Shown: positions 8,158 through 13,648 of the stretch, in pieces | How positions within the stretch are numbered: position 1 is the first letter of the stretch | Layout of the letters: each line of letters opens with the position of its first letter | DNA from: Caryophanales bacterium UBA1744 | GTDB lineage: Bacteria; Bacillota_I; Bacilli_A; RFN20; CAG-826 | Length of the DNA: 13,648 bases | Assembly (NCBI GenBank): GCA_002314915.1 | Contig: DCHU01000064.1 | Location: 1 to 13,648, forward strand | Direction: 5' to 3' | Position numbers and translations under genes: made by a program | Notes under the pieces: model-generated | Database searches by the model: none | What the model was told of the DNA's origin: nothing | What the model saw: only the letters and a program-made list of their open reading frames with translations

Positions 8158-9249
8158 ATGGCAAAAACAGTCACATATCGCCCAGAATTAGTCGAGAATA
8201 AAACCATTCTCTCAGTCGAGCACTTAAAGCAGTACTTCGGTTCTGGCTCATGGGTCACCAAAGCAGTTGATGACGTCACGTTCCAGATTCAGGAAGGCGA
8301 GTGCTTCGGCATCGTCGGAGAGTCAGGATGTGGTAAAACCACAACCGGACGCTCCATCATCGGTCTTTATGATATCTCCGGTGGCTCTGTCTTCTATAAA
8401 GGCACCCGCGTTTCCGCAGGAACTTGGGACCTTGAACAGCAGCTCAAAGTCGCTAAGAAGAACAAGAACACCGAAAAGGTCAATGAGCTCAAGGCTGAAA
8501 TAGCAGCGAGAAACTACGACAACGCCCACAAAGACACCAAGCTCACAACCGAGATTCAGATGATCTTCCAGGACCCAGTCGATTCCCTCGACCCTCGTAT
8601 GACGGTTGAGACAATCATCGAGGAAGGTTTAAAGATCCAGGGAATGAGAAACCCTGTTGAAAACCACGCTAAAGTTGCCGAAATTCTTGAAAAAGTCGGC
8701 TTAATTCCAGAATATGCATCCCGCTATCCACATGAATTCTCAGGTGGTCAGAGACAGCGTATCGGTATCGCACGCGCACTCGTCATGAACCCTAAGCTCC
8801 TCATCTGTGATGAGCCTATCTCCGCTCTCGACGTTTCTATCCGTGCTCAGATCCTTAACTTATTAAACGGCGTTAAAGAAGAGATGGGATTAACCATGAT
8901 CTTCATCGCTCACGACTTATCAGTCGTTAAGTACTTCTGCGACAGAATCGCGGTCATGTACTTCGGCCACCTCGTTGAGCTCGCCTCATCAGATGAGTTA
9001 TTCGCTCACCCACTTCATCCATATACGAGAGCTCTTCTCTCCGCTATCCCAAAGCCTGACCCAATCAGTGAGAAGAACCGTATCAGAAAGGTTTATAACC
9101 CATCAACCGCTCACGATTACAAGCTTGAGGGACCATCTCTAAGAGAGGTTGCTCCAGGACACTTCGTCTTATGCAACTCCGCCGAAGAGAAGTCATATCA
9201 GGCAGAAATCGCTGCAATCGACTCTGAGAAAGGAGAAGCAAATGAATAA
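8158..9249 (+). CDS. oppF: Oligopeptide ABC transporter ATPase OppF
   Basis: OppF is the partner ATPase of OppD. Walker A GESGCGKTT (54-62), Q-loop Q138 in MIFQDPVDSLDP, signature EFSGGQRQR (193-201), Walker B LLICDEP (214-220) with ISALD, and the switch histidine H242 in AHDLS are all present. HPLHPYTRALLSAIP begins the C-terminal oligopeptide region, and the chain closes with PGHFVLCN, as in many Gram-positive OppF. A modest insert of about 30 residues rich in Lys, Glu and Asn (about 85-128) sits between the Walker A half and the Q-loop. At 363 residues it is close to family length. It begins one base after the oppD stop; the ribosome site (GGCAGGT) is weak, suggesting coupling to oppD. Its end overlaps the next gene by 8 bases. 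Confidence 0.94.
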   Translation: MAKTVTYRPELVENKTILSVEHLKQYFGSGSWVTKAVDDVTFQIQEGECFGIVGESGCGKTTTGRSIIGLYDISGGSVFYKGTRVSAGTWDLEQQLKVAKKNKNTEKVNELKAEIAARNYDNAHKDTKLTTEIQMIFQDPVDSLDPRMTVETIIEEGLKIQGMRNPVENHAKVAEILEKVGLIPEYASRYPHEFSGGQRQRIGIARALVMNPKLLICDEPISALDVSIRAQILNLLNGVKEEMGLTMIFIAHDLSVVKYFCDRIAVMYFGHLVELASSDELFAHPLHPYTRALLSAIPKPDPISEKNRIRKVYNPSTAHDYKLEGPSLREVAPGHFVLCNSAEEKSYQAEIAAIDSEKGEANE

Positions 9250-9940
9250 TTCCAAGAAAAAGATGGATAGCTTATCCACCCTTGCGTTACTTGCATTCGC
9301 AATCCTTGCTCTTGTCACTCTTATCTTCACCATCTCGATGGCAAAACAGCTTGCTGGCACAATCGAATACAAAGGTGCAGTAATGTCTTATGTTGAATAC
9401 ACCAAGCTTCCTGCCATCAACACATTCAATCAGGCTGTCTTGATGTTCATCATGATGCCTATTGCTTGCATTGCAAGCCTCGCCCTCTTCGTCGACACTC
9501 TTGTTAGAAAAGAGGTATCCCACATCGCAGTCACCTGCACTTGCGGAGTGGTTGCATTCGCTTATCTCTTGGGCAACTCCATCGTCGAATTAATGGCATC
9601 TCAAGAAGGCGCAGGCGCATTCTATGCTGTTGGCGCTATCGGTGCGGCAGCAACGGTCTTCTTCTTTGTTAAGAAGATGTTAGACGGTGATGCAACCCTC
9701 GGATACAAAATCGCCGGAGGCGTTACGCTCATTGGCACATTGTTCGGCGTATGCTTCGCATTCCCATTCCTCGACGCATATACACATGCTAACGAGGCAA
9801 TCTTCTGGGCAGGCGGATTCTTCGGTATCGCAATGATGATTCTCATGGCGGTCACCTTCTATGTATCCATCTCCTCAGACTACGACCCAAACCCAATCGA
9901 AATCGATGAGTTTGGAAACCCTGTTGATAACGACAAATAA
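9242..9940 (+). CDS. Six-TM membrane protein of unknown function in the opp operon
   Basis: I do not recognise this 232-residue protein. It has six likely transmembrane helices, at about 12-34, 62-85, 94-116, 124-144, 156-176 and 186-210, with a short lysine-rich N-terminus and an acidic, Asp/Asn-rich cytoplasmic tail (SSDYDPNPIEIDEFGNP). No catalytic or transport motif is visible. The frame also reads back to an ATG at 9149 inside oppF, but the start at 9242 is chosen. AAAGGAG (9229-9235) is 6 bases upstream, the ATGAATAA overlap with the oppF stop is a classic coupled junction, and the upstream extension is polar and lies on oppF. It is placed between the transporter and the proteases and should be made with both. 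An accessory role in peptide uptake or protease handling is possible but unproven. Confidence 0.8.
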   Translation: MNNSKKKMDSLSTLALLAFAILALVTLIFTISMAKQLAGTIEYKGAVMSYVEYTKLPAINTFNQAVLMFIMMPIACIASLALFVDTLVRKEVSHIAVTCTCGVVAFAYLLGNSIVELMASQEGAGAFYAVGAIGAAATVFFFVKKMLDGDATLGYKIAGGVTLIGTLFGVCFAFPFLDAYTHANEAIFWAGGFFGIAMMILMAVTFYVSISSDYDPNPIEIDEFGNPVDNDK

Positions 9941-9945
9941 TTAAA

Positions 9946-11481
9946 ATGAAGAAGAAAACTCTACTCAAAACCTTAGGATTGGCAACAGTTGCGATGCTTG
10001 TCGCGGGCTGTGACTTTTCCTTTGGAGTGGAGACGTCTTCTAGAGAGATCATCAACACAGGTGATTATGTAAAAACAGGGAGCATTAACTCTGTTGCTGA
10101 CTTGAATGCCGCAAGAGGCAAAAAGTCATTTGTTCCTAAAGGAAAGAAAAACATCCTCGTTCTCCCGATCACCATCAAAGGCTATGAGAGAAACGCTACG
10201 GAAACAACGAAGGAAAACATTGAAAAAACCTTCTTTGGCGACGCTAACGTAACAGGATGGAATTCCGTATCAAGTTTCTACTACAAGTCCTCATACGGCC
10301 AATTAGAGCTATCTGGTAAAGTAGCCGATTGGTATGAATGCGGATATACGGTCGATGAGATCGTCGCTCTCGGAAATGAGGATGAGGCAGTAGGCACTAG
10401 AAAGATTCTAAACGCAGCCGTTGAGGCTTATAAAACCGCCAACAACACAGACTGCTCTGAGTTTGATAATGATGGCGATGGCTATATCGATGGCGTGTGG
10501 ATGGTTTATTCCGCGCCAAACTATACAAACGATACAAAATTATCAAAGAGCACATATTGGGCTTACACGTATTGGGATGGAGCTGTTCCAAACGTCGAGA
10601 GTCCAATCGCCAACGCCTTCTCTTGGGGTTCTTATGACTTCATGTATGAGGGATATGGAATCTTCAAATTAGACGCGCACACATACATCCACGAAACCGG
10701 ACATATGATTGGCGCTGAAGATTATTACGACTACAACAACCAGGTATGTCCTATGGGATGTATCGACATGATGGACTATAACATCATCGACCACAACGCC
10801 TTCACCAAATTCGAGATGGGTTGGGTTAAACCATATGTCGTTGTAGAGTCTGGAAACCTCACAATCAGACCATCTCAGTCAACGGGCGATTGTGTCTTGA
10901 TTCCAACTCAAAAAGGCTGGAATGGCAGCGTTTTCGATGAATATATCCTTCTTGAGTTCTATTCTCCAACCGGATTGAATCTCAAGGACTCCACAACGAG
11001 ATACATGGGATATCCGCTTGGGTTCAGCGAATATGGAGTGCGTATCTATCACGTCGATGCACGCCTCGCTGCAATTGATAAAGACGGAAAAGCGAGTTAC
11101 ACGGAAACGATCAGCATGGATTCTGATCACTACACCGATTTAGCTCACAGCAACACTCCTAAATATTTAGATAAGGAAACTAATGTGGAGTATCCATCAA
11201 GGAACTTAATTAATGATGATTATCGTTTAATCCAGGAAATGGATTGCACGAGTAAGAGAAACTTCGGAGAGAAGAACACGAACAATATCGCAAACAATGG
11301 AACTTTGTTCCAAACCGGCGACGTCTTCTCATTCGAAGCGTATAGTGGTTCGTTTGCCAACTCGAAAGCCATGAACAACGGCTCAGAATTCGATTGGTAC
11401 GTATCATTCGACAAAATGTCTTCGACGGGTATCGAATTAACATTCTCCCACGAAGCATTGGAGGTCACGCCAAATGAATAA
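9946..11481 (+). CDS. M6-like zinc metalloprotease lipoprotein, copy 1
   Basis: This is probably a cell-surface protease of the M6 (immune inhibitor A-like) family. The signal peptide ends in a lipobox with Cys22 (VAGC). The catalytic domain opens near residue 69 (NILVLPITIKGY). HETGHMIGAED (249-259) supplies the metzincin-type zinc motif HExxHxxGxxD, with H249, E250, H253 and D259, and DMMD (274-277) is a good Met-turn. FDNDGDGYIDG (173-183) is an acidic loop of calcium-binding type, as in many M6 proteins. GVRIYHVDAR (364-373) is a late M6 hallmark. No long propeptide is evident. Length is 511 residues. It begins 5 bases after the previous stop with no clear Shine-Dalgarno sequence, and no other in-frame start lies upstream, so expression may depend on coupling. 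It overlaps its paralogue by 8 bases. The protease family is well supported; the protein substrate is unknown. Confidence 0.87.
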   Translation: MKKKTLLKTLGLATVAMLVAGCDFSFGVETSSREIINTGDYVKTGSINSVADLNAARGKKSFVPKGKKNILVLPITIKGYERNATETTKENIEKTFFGDANVTGWNSVSSFYYKSSYGQLELSGKVADWYECGYTVDEIVALGNEDEAVGTRKILNAAVEAYKTANNTDCSEFDNDGDGYIDGVWMVYSAPNYTNDTKLSKSTYWAYTYWDGAVPNVESPIANAFSWGSYDFMYEGYGIFKLDAHTYIHETGHMIGAEDYYDYNNQVCPMGCIDMMDYNIIDHNAFTKFEMGWVKPYVVVESGNLTIRPSQSTGDCVLIPTQKGWNGSVFDEYILLEFYSPTGLNLKDSTTRYMGYPLGFSEYGVRIYHVDARLAAIDKDGKASYTETISMDSDHYTDLAHSNTPKYLDKETNVEYPSRNLINDDYRLIQEMDCTSKRNFGEKNTNNIANNGTLFQTGDVFSFEAYSGSFANSKAMNNGSEFDWYVSFDKMSSTGIELTFSHEALEVTPNE

Positions 11482-13024
11482 GAAAAGATTATTGCTTCCT
11501 GCGTTATTGGGGGTCTTAACCTTAGCATCATGCGATCTTATCGATTTCTCCTTCGGATTCGATACCAGCAATGATGATACGCAGGGCTCTGTATCATTTG
11601 ATACGAGCAAAGAAGATGTGAGCGGCGCAACAACCGTTTCATCAAAATACACGATCAAGGATGTTACAGATTCCACTTCGGAATACTGCTTAAATTCCCT
11701 TGGAAATCAAAATATCCTTGTAATTCCTGTAGTTATTAAAGGATTTGAGAAGAATGCGACCGCTGCAAATAAAGCGCGTCTAGAGAAAACGTTCTTCGGA
11801 GAAACAAACGAAACTTCTTGGGAATCACTCTCAAGCTATTACACAAAATCAAGTTTCGGAAAGCTTAACATCACGGGAACGGTTTCCGATTGGTACACAT
11901 GCGGATACACCGCGAGTGAAATCGCGAATTTTAAAGGAACGGGCGATTACGCCGATTACTACGATCCAACTTGGACAATCCTCGAGAATGCCATTAAGTG
12001 GTATAAGACTACAACCGGTAGCGACTGCAAGGAGTTCGACAACGACGGCGATGGTTATATCGATGGCGTTTGGCTCGTCTACTCCGCACCAAACTACAGC
12101 AATAACAGAACCGTTAGCGAAAACGTGTTCTGGGCCTACACATTTGCTGATTACCAGATGGAGGAAAACATAAACTCTCCAACCGCATATCACTACTGCT
12201 GGGGATCATATGACTTCATGGATGAGGGTTATGGAACAAGCGGAACAGATGCCCATACCTATATCCACGAAACCGGACACTTGATGGGTCTTGACGATTA
12301 TTATGACTATAACGGCGTCGGAACACCGATGGGCTATATCGATATGATGGATGGAAACATCATCGATCACTGCGCTTATTCAAAGTTTGCTCTTGGTTGG
12401 ATTGAACCATATCTCGTTAATGGCGAGTGTGAAATCAACCTTAAGCCAGCTTCAACCAGCGGTCAGGCAATCATCCTTCCAACAAGCGGAGGATTCAATG
12501 GTTCCGCGTTCGATGAGTACATCATGATGGAGTTCTACACACCTGATGTGTTGAATGCAAAAGACACCGCAACACCATATACCAGCGGTATTCGGGGCTT
12601 CTCGGAAAGAGGCGTTAGAATCTATCACGTTGACGCTAGAATGGCCACAAGCCACTACAGTATGTCATCTGGAGGATGGGGCAACTTCTCTTACACAGAT
12701 ACATTAAAGACCAGCAGCGTTGATTCCACAGTCATTGCCCACACCAATACGCCAAGCACTAGATCCGCTGATTCATACAACTATATGAACGCTCAATTTA
12801 GGCTCATTCAGTTGATCGATTGCTCTGGTAAGAACTACTCCAAGACTCAAAAAGTCGCGGATAACTCAATCTTATTCCAAAATAATGACTCATTCTCGTT
12901 TAGTGCGTATAAGTCACAATTCGTATCGACAACGAAAATGAATGATGGAACATCATTAGACTACACAGTTAGCTTCTCAAACATGTCTGCGGAGTCGATA
13001 AAAGTCACAATTTCAAAGGCTTAA
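11474..13024 (+). CDS. M6-like zinc metalloprotease lipoprotein, copy 2
   Basis: A diverged tandem paralogue of the preceding protease, 516 residues. The lipobox is LASC with Cys20. The zinc motif is HETGHLMGLDD (265-275), with H265, E266, H269 and D275. The Met-turn is DMMD (290-293), the acidic calcium-type loop is FDNDGDGYIDG (188-198), and GVRIYHVDAR lies at 380-389. Shared blocks such as AHTYIHETGH and the FDEYI...EFY segment show descent from one gene, while linkers and loops have diverged. The start at 11474 has a strong ribosome site GGAGGT (11460-11465) and overlaps the previous stop in ATGAATAA. The N-terminal linker (21-55) repeats an SFxxDTS-like motif. Both copies keep every catalytic residue, so both are probably active, perhaps with different specificities. 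Surface location beside an Opp importer suggests supplying peptides for uptake, which is inference. Confidence 0.87.
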   Translation: MNKKRLLLPALLGVLTLASCDLIDFSFGFDTSNDDTQGSVSFDTSKEDVSGATTVSSKYTIKDVTDSTSEYCLNSLGNQNILVIPVVIKGFEKNATAANKARLEKTFFGETNETSWESLSSYYTKSSFGKLNITGTVSDWYTCGYTASEIANFKGTGDYADYYDPTWTILENAIKWYKTTTGSDCKEFDNDGDGYIDGVWLVYSAPNYSNNRTVSENVFWAYTFADYQMEENINSPTAYHYCWGSYDFMDEGYGTSGTDAHTYIHETGHLMGLDDYYDYNGVGTPMGYIDMMDGNIIDHCAYSKFALGWIEPYLVNGECEINLKPASTSGQAIILPTSGGFNGSAFDEYIMMEFYTPDVLNAKDTATPYTSGIRGFSERGVRIYHVDARMATSHYSMSSGGWGNFSYTDTLKTSSVDSTVIAHTNTPSTRSADSYNYMNAQFRLIQLIDCSGKNYSKTQKVADNSILFQNNDSFSFSAYKSQFVSTTKMNDGTSLDYTVSFSNMSAESIKVTISKA

Positions 13025-13028
13025 AATT

Positions 13029-13050
13029 GCTCTTCTTGATAAAGAAGAGT
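13029..13050 (+). terminator. Hairpin after the second protease; weak terminator candidate
   Basis: CTCTTCTT (13030-13037) pairs with AAGAAGAG (13042-13049) around GATA, with an additional G-T pair outside. Only TGTTACT follows, not a T-run, so termination on the + strand is probably partial. The TTGATA box of the next promoter lies within the hairpin (13036-13041). Confidence 0.45.
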
Positions 13051-13064
13051 GTTACTAGTAAGAT
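13036..13064 (+). promoter_or_regulatory. Candidate promoter of the last gene
   Basis: TTGATA (13036-13041, five of six -35 matches) is spaced 17 bases from TAAGAT (13059-13064, four of six -10 matches). The -35 box sits in the loop and stem of the hairpin after the protease gene. The start codon at 13092 follows about 20 bases after the likely transcript start, with AGAGGTG (13080-13086) as ribosome site. Confidence 0.45.
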
Positions 13065-13091
13065 ATTAAAGCGTTATTTAGAGGTGCATTT

Positions 13092-13568
13092 ATGAAAACA
13101 AATAAATTAAACACAATCTTGTCAAGCGTTGCAGCAGTCGCTGTAGTCGCTACATTCTTATTCCTTATCGCTAAAGCAATCTGCTTCGATGGAATGACAT
13201 ATGTCCGTGGTTACGACTTAATGTTCGGTAACGATGCAGGATTACCAACAAGCCAGGGTGAAGCTCTTCCAGCATTCATCGCGGTCTTCGTCTTCCTTAT
13301 CGTTGGCGGCGTCTTCTCAGTCTTAACAGCTGTCTTCAACTCATTAGGAGATGAAAAGACATCACACAAGTTCGTCTCATTCCTCTCAGTTGTCGGCGGA
13401 TTATTACTTGCAGCAAGCGCAGTCTTATTCTTCCTTGCTCCAATGTTCTTCGGATCATATCCAGTCACAGCAACACTTTACTGGGGCGCAATCGCATCTG
13501 GTGCTTGCTCAGCAGTCGCAGCAGTCGCTTCCCTCGCTTCAGGTGTTAAAGGACTTCTCGTTAAGTAA
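13092..13568 (+). CDS. Four-TM membrane protein of unknown function
   Basis: I do not recognise this 158-residue protein. Four hydrophobic helices are visible at about 9-31, 60-84, 93-116 and 127-155. An extracellular loop of about 28 residues after TM1 is rich in Gly, Tyr and Asp (FDGMTYVRGYDLMFGN), and a short charged loop (GDEKTSHK) joins TM2 to TM3. There are no catalytic residues or transport signatures. ATG at 13092 is supported by AGAGGTG 5 bases upstream and by the KTNK-then-helix start. It has its own likely promoter and a strong terminator, so it can be expressed as a single gene, although read-through from the protease operon is possible. Its codon use, with a strong preference for TTC, GTC and TCA, resembles oppA and hints at good expression. 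A link to the peptide system is only by position. Confidence 0.8.
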   Translation: MKTNKLNTILSSVAAVAVVATFLFLIAKAICFDGMTYVRGYDLMFGNDAGLPTSQGEALPAFIAVFVFLIVGGVFSVLTAVFNSLGDEKTSHKFVSFLSVVGGLLLAASAVLFFLAPMFFGSYPVTATLYWGAIASGACSAVAAVASLASGVKGLLVK

Positions 13569-13588
13569 TTAACAAAACAAATTAGAAT

Positions 13589-13614
13589 AAGCCTTCTTCA
13601 AGAAGGCTTTTTTC
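13589..13614 (+). terminator. Strong intrinsic terminator
   Basis: AAGCCTTCT (13589-13597) pairs perfectly with AGAAGGCTT (13601-13609) around TCA, followed by a six-T run (13608-13613). It closes the last gene 20 bases after its stop. The remaining bases to the window end (13615-13648) show no gene. Confidence 0.92.
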
Positions 13615-13648
13615 TTTATAGGTGAATTTACCGTTCAAGTGCAACACT

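Noticed and set aside
9149..9241. A longer N-terminus for the six-TM protein, starting inside oppF
   Set aside because: The extension is polar, lies on conserved oppF coding sequence, and the internal ATG at 9242 has a strong ribosome site and a typical overlap junction.
9242..13568. Homology between the six-TM and the four-TM unknown proteins
   Set aside because: Both begin with a helix followed by an outer loop, but residue identity is limited to hydrophobic composition; no convincing shared motif was found.
1..13648. Alternative genetic code with TGA as tryptophan
   Set aside because: All tryptophans in the recognised proteins are TGG and no in-frame TGA interrupts a gene. Absence of TGA stops in ten genes is only suggestive because TAA is favoured here.
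1..13648. CRISPR array, insertion sequence, tRNA or rRNA gene, or phage module
   Set aside because: No regularly spaced repeats, transposase motifs, terminal inverted repeats, cloverleaf-like sequences or phage genes were seen on either strand.

Overview
The window is a compact, single-strand gene block, all on the + strand, dominated by an oligopeptide (Opp-type) ABC importer and two surface metalloproteases. The organism is most likely a low-to-moderate GC Bacillota, perhaps an uncultured Bacilli or Mollicutes-related gut lineage. The reasons are lipoprotein signals followed by Gram-positive style sequences, AGGAG-type ribosome sites, a Firmicutes-type OppD/OppF C-terminus, and inserts in Opp subunits of a kind known from mycoplasmas. 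Every stop codon used is TAA or TAG, and tryptophan is coded by TGG throughout, so the standard bacterial code fits. The taxonomic placement is inference.

Layout: (1) 1-276, the 3' end of a membrane protein resembling DUF3899. (2) 277-401, a spacer with an inverted repeat and a promoter with a perfect TTGACA box. (3) 402-3056, oppA, a very long substrate-binding lipoprotein, closed by an intrinsic terminator at about 3081-3105. (4) 3108-3136, a second promoter, then a tightly packed run oppB-oppC-oppD-oppF, a six-TM protein of unknown function, and two tandem M6-like metalloprotease lipoproteins (3170-13024). Junctions in this run overlap by 1-8 nt or are 1-5 nt apart. (5) 13025-13091, a hairpin and promoter. 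(6) 13092-13568, a four-TM protein of unknown function, ended by a strong intrinsic terminator.

How the genes may work together: the two lipid-anchored proteases would cut proteins outside the cell. OppA would capture the peptides, OppB/OppC would pass them through the membrane, and OppD/OppF would power uptake. Placing the proteases in the same tight gene run as the importer suggests a local digest-and-import system.

The importer itself is unusual. OppA appears to carry at its N-terminus the segment that ends a normal OppA, which would be a circular permutation. OppC has about 440 extra residues between TM1 and the conserved GTD motif. OppD has a charged helical insert of about 185 residues between its Q-loop and signature motif. 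OppF has a smaller insert before its Q-loop. These modifications, the protease pair and the two unknown membrane proteins are the most interesting content of the window.
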